Of a stretch of 56,603 bases of DNA, positions 33,333 to 43,629 are shown piece after piece (the stretch's first letter is position 1; each line of letters opens with the position of its first letter). The DNA comes from Bimuria novae-zelandiae CBS 107.79 (lineage: Eukaryota; Ascomycota; Dothideomycetes; Pleosporales; Didymosphaeriaceae), in NCBI GenBank assembly GCA_010015655.1, contig ML976701.1, positions 379,793-436,395 of the forward strand, read 5' to 3'. The position numbers were made by a program, and so were the translations under genes. Below the pieces are notes generated by a model. It was not told the origin of the DNA, searched no databases, and worked only from the letters and a program-made list of their open reading frames with translations.

Positions 33333-33768
33333 GATGTGCGGCCGTTGGGAGTCGTGATGTGTTGTGTGACTTGATGCCAGATGTTGCGGCTCCAGGGTTC
33401 GAGGCGAGGCGGTGGTCATAGCTCTTGCTGATCGGCGCAGCGATGCTATCAATAGCCAGATCCTGAGGATCTGTAGGGTTTGAACGTCGGATTCGATTTA
33501 TTGATTTACTGGCTGCTATGCTGTTGGTAAGAAATGAGTGACAGATTCAACATTCCGTGTTGTGTACATATTTCACATCACGTAGGTAGGCAGACACGAC
33601 CACTTATGGCGCTTTCCCAAAGCGGTTAGCACGGGATCGACCCTGCAGAAGCTGTGGAAACCGTCGTGGTGTTTTGAGTCTCCCTGAGCTTCTACAAAAC
33701 GCCCACTTTTGAGTGCAAGAATGAATTAATCTAACAGTGAGGGCTCAACGATAACTCTATATACCATT
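33333..33768. promoter_or_regulatory. Shared divergent promoter region of GRH1 and TGS1
   Basis: A 436-bp gap lies between the start codons of two divergent genes. An ATA-rich stretch (CTATATACCATTATGG) directly precedes the TGS1 ATG. Individual sites cannot be assigned. Confidence 0.55.
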
Positions 33769-34705
33769 ATGGCGCCCGATGAAGAGGGCATCGATCAGTG
33801 GCTCGATGTCAATCAGTTTCCGGAGCACTTGAAGAAGTACGAGAATTATGTATAGGTCCGGAGAATCAGCTAACGGATTCCTAGATACTGGTTCCAACGC
33901 TTCAAAATATGGCAGAAATACAACGAAGGTGTCTGGATGACCGAAGACGCATGGTTCGGTGTGACACCTGAACCCATCGCCAAGTATGTATATACTACTT
34001 TCTGTCATGTGCACGACTTTGGACCAGACTGATATAGTCCAGCAAAATTGCAGTCCATATTGCAGAAGCTGCGTCAAAAGAGAAGACCATCATCATTGAT
34101 GCTTTCGCTGGCGTCGGCGGTAATGCCATCGCTTTTGCGCGTTCCGGACGATGGGAGCAAGTGTTCGCCATCGAGAAAGACCCAAAGACGATGAAATGCG
34201 CAAAGCACAATGCAGAGATCTACGGCGTCAGCAAAAAGATCGTGTTCCACACAGGCGACTGCTTCGACATCATCAAACGATTTATTGGAAAGAACAACGT
34301 CGTAATCTTTGGTAGCCCGCCGTGGGGAGGTATGCCAGCTGAGAAGTCCCCTGTTTAGCCATCTGGTACTGACATGACTAGGCACGGAATACAATGCTGA
34401 CAATGTCTTCGATGTATCTGTGATGCAGCCGTACAATCTCGACACACTGTACAAAAAGTTCTCCAAGCTTACCAAGCACATTGTGCTTTATCTTCCCCGC
34501 AACTCGGATTTGAACCAGATAGCTCGATACGCGCCGGAGGGCAAGAAGGCCGAGGTCGCCCATTACTGCATGTTGGGCGCAAGCAAAGTGAGTGATCTTG
34601 TCGCTTACCGCATCTGAGGCTAATCAGCATGCGCAGGCACTGTGTGTTTACTTTGGCGACTTCGATTTCGAAGGCGGGGAGGAAGTGGACGCGTCGGCTT
34701 CATGA
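33769..34705 (+). CDS. TGS1: Trimethylguanosine synthase (RNA cap hypermethylase)
   Basis: Five exons (33769-33836, 33885-33983, 34043-34329, 34382-34587, 34637-34705) with introns of 48-59 bp join to 242 residues. Family signature: YWFQRFKIW, WFGVTPEPIANKIA, the SAM-binding DAFAGVGGNAIAFA (about 75-88), AIEKDP, and the catalytic SPPWGG at 147-152, where Trp150 stacks on the m7G cap. The compact catalytic core lacks the long N-terminal region of animal TGS1 and matches yeast Tgs1 in form. Known role: converts the m7G caps of snRNAs and snoRNAs to 2,2,7-trimethylguanosine in the nucleolus. For intron 2 the GTATGT donor with the CCAG acceptor gives the best family match. Confidence 0.95.
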
Positions 34706-35360
34706 GAGGGCTCAACTAAGCGCATGCGTCATTACGTTTGCAGTCATCCTTTGCTTTGACGAGCAACCTTGTCAGGCACATCCCAAGCACTGCGTCTTAC
34801 CACAGAGCGTTGCTCAGAGCACATTTTGAGCGATCAACAATGGATGTAATACTAGTCTCACTACCTGTCTAGCTGAAATATTGTACAGTCTACAACTGTC
34901 CTTTCACTGCCAAGAACCTAGGAATTCAATAACGCCTTCACTCCTAGCATGGACGCGTCCCGTACACGTGGATGGAATGCCGCGCTAGCTACAAACGGCA
35001 AGGGGCGCACGGACCTCGCTGAGACGCCTTACACCCGCGAGTGTCGTCTCTTGAACACCACACTCCGCCCCGCGGACAGCTCAACCGCTACCGCCGCCGC
35101 CGACGCAAAACACGCCAAAACCTGTTCGCCGACACTCCTTGCGCCCACCGTTTATTTTACAGATTCCGCCGACTGCGCAGGCCGCGCGGGGTGGCGTGGT
35201 GACTTGAGGACGGACCACGCTCGCCACCACCTTTCGCTTTCTCGGAGGCTTTACCTCTGCCTACACTCGAAGGTGTCCTCGACACACCTTGATCCCCGAT
35301 CGCTTTGTGGAGACCTCACAGTTGCGAATTCGCGACCACCAACTTCCACGGGAGTCAATC
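34706..35360. other. Intergenic/5' region of TAF1
   Basis: The second half is GC-rich and CA-rich and probably contains the TAF1 promoter and leader. The frame of TAF1 is open upstream to ATG 35289, but its upstream residues look non-conserved. Confidence 0.5.
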
Positions 35361-38300
35361 ATGGACCCGAGCAATGTCGCCGTCGATGCCGCTGGCGCCG
35401 ACACGGCCGACGATGATATGATCAATCAGCTCCTCTCGGGAACTGGGATGAACAATGATGCCATGGTGGACATTATGGATCGGGATTTGGATACCTCGGG
35501 GAAAGCAGATGACGCTCTAGATTTCGAGGATATTGACGAGTTGGCGAGCGACGAAGATGATGGCGCCAACTCCAATGAGCCGGATGAGTCACATCAGTTG
35601 AGTGGCACCACCGTTCAAGATGACGATATTGTGCCGGAAGATGACGAATTCGACGATCTGTTCAACGAGGATGCGGGTAGTCCAATGGCCGAAGACGCGC
35701 AAATTGGCGAAGCGGTGGCTGAAGACAGTACCACGCAAGCTTCGGCGATAGTGGCAGGCGCCGACGATAGCGATGAGGACCCGGAGTGGCTTCTTCAGCA
35801 GCGCCTGTTTGCCCGAGCTGGTCGTCAGCTGGCCGATGATATACCTGAAGCCGCGACTACCAACAAGGAACTCTTGCGCCAACTTTACCCTGACTTCGAG
35901 GTTGGTAAGCCGCTCCGCTTCTCCCACCTAATTCCTCGCAAGCGCGCCTACTTCAAGCCTCAGGAACCGGGAAAGTTGCCCAAGCCGCTCGCATTTGGCA
36001 CCAAGATCAACCTGGACATTGCACCCGATCAGGAGAAGAGCTTCCGCTTGCCGTCTACTACGAATACTGCCAAGTTTGGCCGCGCTGACGAGGAGGAAGA
36101 GGGCGGCATCGTTCACATCCAGCTTCGCGTGGAGAAAGAAGGCGAGAGTAGCGATGAAATGGAGTTGGAAGTGTGGGACGTTTCCAATGAGCATGAGAAC
36201 ATCGGGAACGTGACTTGGGGTGATCTCGAAGTTGCCTGCGAAGACTGGAACATCGACTCAGACAGCGTCGCGACTTTGTCGGATTCAGAAGGGGCTAAGA
36301 CACCCGAGCTAGAGTTGGCCAGCATCGAGAGCGCTTCCAAGAAACGCCGACTGGGTAATCGCGACAGCCCCGTCGCATTTTCAGTCTACGACCATATGAG
36401 CCTTCCTTCTTGGGACGATCCCGAACTTGTCACGGCCCAACTAGCGAAGAAGATCATCCTCGATATGAATGATCCCCAGTTGCTACTTGACGTCCAGCAG
36501 CCAAGTGCGGAGGAGCAGAAATCTCGCGCGACGGGCTTGGGTACCAAGCGTGACTATCGTGGTGGTATCACTAATCCCATGCTCAAGCGCTTCAACATTT
36601 CCAACGACGAGCACTATGATGCGCTCAAAGAGAGCAGCCAGCAGAAGGTCCGTGGTACTATCGGCAATTCCACCATCGACCACAGTCTGCCTGCGCTGAA
36701 GTTGCAATATCCGTTCTACAAAGTCAATCTTTCCGACCGCGAACTTCGCTCTTTCCATCGCCCGACTATCTCGTTCAAGCCGGGCGAGCGTGCCATCGTT
36801 TCCGTGCTGAAATCCGCTAAGAGAAAGATCAAGCGCCACCTCAAACCGTCTGAAGCCTTCGCCACTGCCGAAGATCTCAATGTGGGCGATAACGGGGACA
36901 TTCTCCTTGCAGAGTACTCCGAAGAGTATCCTACTACGCTTTCAAACTTCGGCATGGGTATTAAGGTGTTCAACTACTATCGCCGTAAGACTGCTGATGA
37001 CAATACCCGGCCGAAGTCTTTGATCGGAGAGACCCAGATTCTGTTGCCGCACGACAAGAGTCCGTTCTCCATGTTTGGTCCTATCACGCCCGGTGAGGAG
37101 TGGTTGACACTCCAAAACGCAATGTACCGTGCTCCTATCTTTCAGCATAAGGCGTCGAGGACCGATTTCCTCGTTAGTAGAAGCCACACTGGAACACATG
37201 GCTCCAAGTATTACATGCGGAACATCGAGAATCTTGTCGTCGTTGGCCAAGAGTTCCCTTACACGGAAGTTCCTGGCACACACGCGCGTAAGGTGACTGA
37301 AGCCTCCAAGAAGCGATTGAAGATGCTGGCTTTCCGGCTCTATCGTCGAGGTCAGCAGCACAATCTCAGGCAGCCTTGGGTCAGCAATGAGATGATCAAG
37401 GCTCATCTTCCCGGAACAGAGATTGCGCAAAATCGTTCTAGGATGAGGGAGATCATGAAGTACGACAAGAACTTGACGACTTGGCAGCCAATGGACGGCG
37501 AAACTATACCGGACGAGCCAACTCTGCGCACGTGGATCAAACCAGAGGACATCTGTCTGATCGACTCCATGCACGCTGGCGATAAGGTGCTCCAAGACGC
37601 GGGCATCAAGACTAATGAGATCCAAGACGATGATGAAGGCGATGGAAACGAGGCACTCGAGTTGAAGCTAGCCCCATGGCATACTACGAAGAACTTCCTC
37701 AACGCTTGCGCAGGCAAGGCGATGTTAACGTTACACGGAGAAGGCGATCCTACCGGTTGCAACGAAGGTTTCAGTTTCATCAAGACATCTATGAAGGGTG
37801 GTTTCAAAGATATTGGCGAGAGCACGGCAGACAAGATCGATGCCAAGAACAAGAAAGATAATGGCGGCCACAGCTACAACGTCCAGAAGCAGCAGCAGCA
37901 ATACGAGGACGCCATCAAGCGCATCTGGAACAAGCAGAAGGCCAGCCTGAGCTCTATCGCGGCTCCTTCCGATGAGTTCGAAGCGGATGGTGACGCAATG
38001 TCGCAACCCAATGCGATTCGTGGACGCTCCGAGGCTGCCACCCCGTACTCGAGCTTGCGAGGCGAAGATGAGACCATGAGTCAGTACAGCCGAAACAGCG
38101 CTGGCGATTCACGTGGCAAGAAGCTCCGCATCGTCCGCAAGTTCAGGAATCACGTGGGTGAGATTGAAGAGAAAGTACAGTTCGTCACAGACCCCGAAGT
38201 CATCAAGCTATACATGAAGCGCAAGAAGGCGCAGAAGATTATGAGCATGAACATTGATGATATCAAACCGACCGGTAATGCCGAGTTCGATCATCAGCAA

Positions 38301-38504
38301 ATGCTCAAGCTGAAGGCAGAGATGGCACGTCTTCAACGCAACATCGAGCGTCGAGAAGGTCGCGAAAAGGCCAAAGGCATCGTGCCAGCCGGAAAAAGCA
38401 GTTCAACACCCAGGAAGTGTGCCAATTGCGGTGAAGTTGGCCACATCAAGACGAACAAGAAGTGCGCCAAACCCGATTTCTTTTCGACCAAGTCCTTCAT
38501 CTGA
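35361..38504 (+). CDS. TAF1: Transcription initiation factor TFIID subunit 1
   Basis: An intronless frame of 1047 residues from MDPSNVAVDA. The acidic N-terminus (FEDIDELASDEDD, EDDEFDDLFNED) corresponds to the TBP-binding region. The central conserved domain (DUF3591) includes LPALKLQYPFYK, LSDRELRSFHRP, FGMGIKVFNYYRR, MFGPITPGEEW, MYRAPIFQHK, DFLVSRS and YYMRNIENLVVVGQEFP. A winged-helix-like stretch with LAFRLYRRGQ follows. The C-terminus ends in a CCHC-type zinc knuckle, CANCGEVGHIKTNKKC. No bromodomains are present, as in yeast Taf1. Known role: TFIID scaffold recognising core promoters with TBP. An in-frame ATG at 35289 could add 24 residues. Confidence 0.95.
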   Translation: MDPSNVAVDAAGADTADDDMINQLLSGTGMNNDAMVDIMDRDLDTSGKADDALDFEDIDELASDEDDGANSNEPDESHQLSGTTVQDDDIVPEDDEFDDLFNEDAGSPMAEDAQIGEAVAEDSTTQASAIVAGADDSDEDPEWLLQQRLFARAGRQLADDIPEAATTNKELLRQLYPDFEVGKPLRFSHLIPRKRAYFKPQEPGKLPKPLAFGTKINLDIAPDQEKSFRLPSTTNTAKFGRADEEEEGGIVHIQLRVEKEGESSDEMELEVWDVSNEHENIGNVTWGDLEVACEDWNIDSDSVATLSDSEGAKTPELELASIESASKKRRLGNRDSPVAFSVYDHMSLPSWDDPELVTAQLAKKIILDMNDPQLLLDVQQPSAEEQKSRATGLGTKRDYRGGITNPMLKRFNISNDEHYDALKESSQQKVRGTIGNSTIDHSLPALKLQYPFYKVNLSDRELRSFHRPTISFKPGERAIVSVLKSAKRKIKRHLKPSEAFATAEDLNVGDNGDILLAEYSEEYPTTLSNFGMGIKVFNYYRRKTADDNTRPKSLIGETQILLPHDKSPFSMFGPITPGEEWLTLQNAMYRAPIFQHKASRTDFLVSRSHTGTHGSKYYMRNIENLVVVGQEFPYTEVPGTHARKVTEASKKRLKMLAFRLYRRGQQHNLRQPWVSNEMIKAHLPGTEIAQNRSRMREIMKYDKNLTTWQPMDGETIPDEPTLRTWIKPEDICLIDSMHAGDKVLQDAGIKTNEIQDDDEGDGNEALELKLAPWHTTKNFLNACAGKAMLTLHGEGDPTGCNEGFSFIKTSMKGGFKDIGESTADKIDAKNKKDNGGHSYNVQKQQQQYEDAIKRIWNKQKASLSSIAAPSDEFEADGDAMSQPNAIRGRSEAATPYSSLRGEDETMSQYSRNSAGDSRGKKLRIVRKFRNHVGEIEEKVQFVTDPEVIKLYMKRKKAQKIMSMNIDDIKPTGNAEFDHQQMLKLKAEMARLQRNIERREGREKAKGIVPAGKSSSTPRKCANCGEVGHIKTNKKCAKPDFFSTKSFI

Positions 38505-38734
38505 GACCCAATCATGTACATATCTCCTATGTCTTTTCGCTCTCCCTCCGCGCCTAGAAATATGCTAACAATCATGCAACAGACTTTGCCCTCTGCTCAA
38601 TGGCTCGAAGAAGCAGAGCGACACTTTCAGGGATGCTGGCGCTGCCAGTCCCGTTACGGTAGCTGGGACTCCGATTGCTTCGACGCCAGGACCGCTTCAT
38701 CCAGGCGCTGGCTCTCCTTTCTAAGCGCTTAACA

Positions 38735-38765
38735 ATACCCTAATACCCTAATGCCCTAATACCCC
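38735..38765. repeat. Telomere-like 8-bp tandem repeat
   Basis: ATACCCTA occurs twice, then ATGCCCTA, then ATACCCC. The CCCTAA core resembles the fungal telomere unit, but the period is 8 rather than 6. Confidence 0.85.
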
Positions 38766-40151
38766 TTTCGATTCCTTTCCGTCTTATACCATCAGCAAGT
38801 TGATTACCAATATCTCTACGAGGGGTTGCGATGGTGTTTTTCCCTAGATCTTTTTGACATGCATAGCGACGGCGTTTTCGGTACAGTTCCCTCAGGGCAA
38901 TGGTGCATATTTTGGCCTTGGTGGAAGGACTGGTTCATTGGGTGGCGTTGCATTGTTTCTCTCATCAGATTGTACGGTGTGCACGGATGGTGTACGCTCT
39001 TCCGTGAGACTGCCTCCGTCCGCGGTGCTTAAAGTCTTGGTGCGGATTTTGCCTTCACCACCAACACTGGGCCCGAGAGGAGTGTAGTTCATATTGTTTA
39101 AGGAAAATGTGTTCACGGCAGGTGTTCTGCTGTGTCATGACCACCGATCTCTTCCTGTGATCAGTCTACCCGCGTAGCTTCGTGAGCTCAAAGTAAACCG
39201 AGCAAGACGTCAATGAATCGAACGTGGGAGCTCGACCGTCAAAGCGTAATTATTAAGTGGACAATCACCACTCCATAGCAGCCGTGACAATTTCCACTAC
39301 GCCTAAGTTTGCGGTGTGCAAATCGGATCGTGGGCCTGGAAGGACCGAAAAGACGCGTGGTAGCCGCCAGCCGAAACTTTGTGCTGGATGGCCTGTCAGG
39401 ACTCAGAGCATAAGGTTAGCTGAAAGTCCCCGCAAGTACTGAGAACCTGTGACGCGGCGTGATGCAAACCACTGAATCAGACATGGAGAGAATGGCGAGA
39501 GTTGGAGCGCGTGACACGTATCATTGCCCGGCTGACAAGCGGAGAACTTGCGCACACGTAACAACATTGTACTGTGACCTGCTGAGGATGTTACTGAATG
39601 AACAAGATTACTGTCATGGTAAAAGCAGTAGGCTGCAGTCACAACACCAAATATCACGAAGCAGTGTCGGGGCGAAGTCGAAACACGCGCAGTGCGAGCA
39701 GGACGGCGCGTCGATGAGCTATCGCGAGTGCGACGGGCACAACACAACAGTCGGGCATCCTCATGTAGGCAACAACATCATAAATCGATGAGTCAATCAT
39801 CAAGCAAGGCTGTCTATAGGAACAATCAAATGATCATGGCCGTTAGGCATCTACTAAGCGAGGCGCATCCAAGAGTGGCAGGAGCACGCAAGACTGGGGC
39901 ATCAACGGAAGCGACGAAGGGGAATTGGAAGATAGCGAAAAGAGTACGCGAGCGAGCGCATCCGAACAGCGAACTTCGAAGACCCCCAACGCCGCAGCGC
40001 CTAGGTAGGAGTAGAAGCGCGCCGCAGATCCGGGCGCTCAGGGTATTTAAGGCGAAGGCGCTCGCCAGATCAGAGCAGATCAGAGTCGCATCTTGTGTCT
40101 GTTAGTGCCGAATTGTTGTGATCCAGCGAGTGTGCCTGGTCCGTGGGGAGG

Positions 40152-40159
40152 TATATAAG
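40152..40159 (+). promoter_or_regulatory. TATA box of histone H1
   Basis: TATATAAG lies 159 bp before the H1 start codon and is followed by a CT/CA-rich leader, fitting a highly expressed histone gene. Confidence 0.65.
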
Positions 40160-40317
40160 TGAGGGAACTCCCCGCTCCGCGCGCCTCTGCCACTACCTAG
40201 ATCCCCAGCGCCTTTCCGAGCTTTCCACCCCAACACCACAATTATTGAATAACGCGATTAACCCCTCGTTCTAATCGTCTACAATTCGTCTACAAAGACA
40301 TACTACTATCATCAACA

Positions 40318-41545
40318 ATGCCTCCCAAGAAGTCCTCCGCTGCTGCGACCAAGAAGGCCGCCGCCGCCGCCCCAGCACATGGCTCTTACATCGGTATGTG
40401 ACGCGTCTTGCGCAGCACCACGCTGTCGCGCCCCCTGCGCAATGGGTGCATCGTGTTCGCCGGCTCTTACTGACTGTTCATCGTAGATATGGTAAAGGAT
40501 GCTATCATTAATGTAAGTCTATTTCAACAGGCGCATTGCATGCCCCGCATCTGGGTTGCGACGCCGTGACGCGCCATCCGGTCGCAGACCACAACAAACG
40601 CCATTCGCACTCCCAAACTTTGAGGATATGGTTACTGACGTGTTATCTTCATGATACAGCTTAAGGAGCGCAACGGTTCCAGGTACGTCGCCACGTTCAA
40701 GCTCACTGCGGCGCCCGCGCCCAGTGTCGCTTTCAGTCAGACTCGTATAAGAACAATGTGCTGACTCTTGTGTTTTACAGCCGTCAAGCTATCCAGAAGT
40801 ACATCAAGGCCAATAACAACCTCGGCAACCCGACCGATGCCATGTTCAAGAGCCGTGTCAATGGCGCCATCCGCAAGGGTCTCGAGAGCGGCGACTTCAG
40901 CTTCCCCAAGGGTAGGTCAACACCTTCCTGGCGTCGGCGCCAGTGTTCGCATCGGCGCGTCTCAGCACGACGCGTCGAACGCGTACCCATTCTCTGAACC
41001 TTGCTGACATGGTCGCCAGGCCAGAAGTCCGGCAGCATAAAGCTCGCTAAGAAGGACGCAAAGGAGGCCAAGCCCGTCGCCGCAAAGAAGGAGAAGGCCG
41101 AGCCCAAGGTGGAGAAGAAGGCCGCTACCAAAGCCACCAAGGCAAAGGCCGAGCCCAAGGCGAAGAAGGAGGCTGCCCCCAAGACGAAGAAAGCTGCCGC
41201 GACCGTAAGTCCACCTCTTCCCGATCACTCCCAACTTTGTCCACTTACTAACACTCGGCACAGAAGACCAAGGTCGCTGCCGCTGCCCCCAAGGCCGCCG
41301 CCAAAAAGACCGCCGCTGCAAAGCCCAAGGCTAACGCCAGCAAGCCGCGCAAAGCCGCCGCGCCCGCGCCCGCCCTGCCCAAGGAGGACTTCGCCGTGCT
41401 CTCTAAGACTAAGTCCGGTCGCGTCACCAAGACCAAGGCTGCCGTCGCGACTACCACGCCCAAGACCAAGGCAAAGGCGCCTGCGAAGAAGGCGGCCGCC
41501 ACCAAGAAGACGACCCCCAAGCGCGCGACACCGAAGAAGGCTTAG
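40318..41545 (+). CDS. H1: Linker histone H1
   Basis: Six exons (40318-40393, 40487-40512, 40660-40682, 40781-40911, 41020-41204, 41264-41545) give 240 residues. Exons 2 and 3 are only 26 and 23 nt, and all junctions keep frame with GT-AG ends. The N-terminus is MPPKKSSAAATKKAAAAAP. The winged-helix globular domain (about 22-95) contains YIDMVKDAIINLKERNGSSRQ in parts and KYIKANNN, RVNGAIRKGLESGDF, ending QKSGSIKLAKK. The C-terminal tail is a Lys/Ala/Pro repeat ending TPKKA. It binds nucleosome entry and exit DNA and compacts chromatin. Filamentous ascomycetes usually carry a single H1 gene with several introns. Confidence 0.96.
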
Positions 41546-42603
41546 GCCGCCTCCTTACCGGTGCGCGTAGCGATGCGTGTTGTTCGTACATAGTCTTGTT
41601 CGTGATATCCCGGGGACGGTGTAGTTCCCTATAGGGCGGGATTATAGGATTGGCGTGGATGGGATGGGATGGGGCGGTACATGTTCTCATCAGATGTAAG
41701 GGCTGGGTTGGGATGGCGTTTTACGGCTTGGGCTGCTACGTGCGAGCTTCATCTTTGTTATCTCTGCCGCCTGGGTTGGATTTGAAAGGCGGGCGTTTTA
41801 ACCGGCTTTATTTTTATTTTTTATTTTTTACGAGGTATGAATACCAGAGTTTCCAATTTCACTTTGCTGTGCGGGCTTTGAGTGATGCTTGAAGGGCCAA
41901 ATGACGCTCCCGGATGCACAAGGAGTCGGAGCTGGCTCTTGCGTGAAGGGTAGGTTTGCCCTGGAGGGACGCGTCGCGCGTTGTTATGATCCGTCACGTT
42001 TCCATCGCGTCGGGTGGGGCTGCACGTGACGATAGCGATAGGATCCCCTTCCCCCTCTCCTCTCTTTCTCCTCTCCTTCCTGTACGCGTAAACTTCGGAA
42101 CCGGGACGGTGTAATGTTCGTCCCTCGGGCGAACTCCTTCAACGGCTGTGCAGACGCCAGTCCAGTCCGCTGGGCGTGTGAAGATCCTTTTTACCCAAAG
42201 TGGGAAAGGGGAGGGACTTCGGGAGTGGATGGCAGTGGTTGGAGGGAAGATAGATAGGTTGCTGTTTGGGCAGTGTGAATGGCATGGGGTGGAGTAGGAA
42301 TACTGTGTATAGGAGAGAAGGAGTGCGAAAGGCAAGCAGCGGTGCAGGAGCTTGTAGCAAGGCTATGGCAGTAGGTATGAAGTCTAGCTGCTGAACATCG
42401 CATGATAACGTCCCCGTCGTTGGTGACCGGTTTCAAAAGGTAGAAGCTGGCACGAAGATTTACTGAGCGCACTGTTGGATCTAAAAAGGTGTTCATTTTG
42501 GTATTGATGAAGAATATTTTACCACGCACCAAGTGCGATTTCCTACGCGCGAGTGGGAGTTGCATCGCATACTCTATGCTGTGCTAGGGTCGCTGGCGGG
42601 AGT
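41546..42603. other. Convergent intergenic region
   Basis: The 3' flanks of H1 (+) and the epoxide-hydrolase-like gene (-) meet here. A T-rich stretch at 41807-41830 follows H1. Antisense open frames seen here have no recognisable content. Confidence 0.5.
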
Positions 42604-43629
42604 CTACTTCTGAATTTGAATAGCACCCAACCACTTCTCCAACGCCTCGTTTGTCTCCTTCGGCTTCTCGAGGTGGACCCAGTGCCCAGATTCGATAAGC
42701 TCGTAGGAGAGCAGTTTCGCGGCGCGCTTCTGCGTCTCCGCCGCCAGCGGCAAGGTGGTAGTGGAGCAAATAGCGTCGTGCTTCGCGTCGATGTACAAGA
42801 CGGGGAACTCCAGCACGCCGCCGTTGACCTCACTCTTTGCGAATTCTGCATTGACGTCGTGGTTCAGATAGTATGCCGTGGGTGGGAACCACCCATGCTT
42901 TTTGTGGCTCTCCAGCAAAGCCTTGTACAGAGATTCATCGAGAAACGTGTATTCGAGAGGGATGTCAGGAGCACTTGCCAGCTGGGCGCCCATCGAACCA
43001 TCGCGCAACGAGCGGCTCGTAAAGGCGGGTTTCCCATAATGCGCCGGGTTGTGCGGTGTGTGGAGCAGTTTGACGAGCTTGCTCTGGTCGGCGTCGCTGA
43101 GCCCTCTTATGCTGTCCTCCGGGTCCCGCTCGTATTTCACCTGGTACTCAAATTGGCCGTACGGATACTCTTCCTTGGGGTAGATATCGCGGTTTACGTG
43201 GGCGACCATGAAGTCTAAGCCGAGCTCGAGGGAGCGATACGGTACAGCTAGGACAGCGAGGCCGAGGAACAGCTCGGGGTGGTGGGCGGCGAGAGCGTTG
43301 ACAACGCCGCAGCCCCAGTCGTGACCTACCCAGATGGCTTTCTGGATGCCGAGTTGGTGGGCGAAGTCGACTAGTTCATTGGTAAGGACTTCGAGCGAGT
43401 AGGCACGTTTGTCCTTGGGTGCACTGGAGCCTCCATAGCCGCGCATGTCGGGCGCGAGCACGCGGTATTTGGAACTGGAGAAGTGCTTGAGCTGGTGGTG
43501 CCATGATTGAGCGATGTCGGGCCAGCCGTGGATGAATATCAAAGGAGTGCCATCTTTCGAGCCGCCCTCGTAGTAGTGAGTTGTTTCGCCGTTAGGGTGG
43601 GTAATACTAGCTGCTGTGAGGAAGTCCAT
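42604..43629 (-). CDS. Epoxide-hydrolase-like alpha/beta hydrolase
   Basis: Single exon, 341 residues. It has the alpha/beta-hydrolase order: oxyanion motif HGWPD (34-38), APDMRGYGGS, nucleophile elbow GHDWG with Asp104, a helical cap (about 140-255) with candidate Tyr149/150 and Tyr253/254-type epoxide-activating residues (YLNHDVNAEF follows), acid Asp285 in DAKHD and His316 in SGHWVHLEKP. The Asp nucleophile separates it from esterases and fits soluble epoxide hydrolases, which open epoxides to diols; a haloalkane dehalogenase is less likely. No targeting signal is apparent. The promoter contains a TATA element about 75 bp before the ATG. Confidence 0.92.
   Translation of the reverse strand: MDFLTAASITHPNGETTHYYEGGSKDGTPLIFIHGWPDIAQSWHHQLKHFSSSKYRVLAPDMRGYGGSSAPKDKRAYSLEVLTNELVDFAHQLGIQKAIWVGHDWGCGVVNALAAHHPELFLGLAVLAVPYRSLELGLDFMVAHVNRDIYPKEEYPYGQFEYQVKYERDPEDSIRGLSDADQSKLVKLLHTPHNPAHYGKPAFTSRSLRDGSMGAQLASAPDIPLEYTFLDESLYKALLESHKKHGWFPPTAYYLNHDVNAEFAKSEVNGGVLEFPVLYIDAKHDAICSTTTLPLAAETQKRAAKLLSYELIESGHWVHLEKPKETNEALEKWLGAIQIQK

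Larger units (their letters stand above)
38505..40317. other. Intergenic region between TAF1 and histone H1
   Basis: This 1.8-kb spacer begins with the TAF1 3' UTR and ends with the H1 promoter and leader. It contains a short telomere-like tandem repeat. No open frame is convincing. Confidence 0.5.

Noticed and set aside
41461..41545. Suspected frameshift at the end of histone H1
   Set aside because: On recounting, CGCGCGACACCG keeps frame and the tail ends TPKKA followed by TAG.
42553..43218. Plus-strand 221-codon open frame over the hydrolase
   Set aside because: Antisense of the epoxide-hydrolase-like gene, whose catalytic residues are all on the minus strand.
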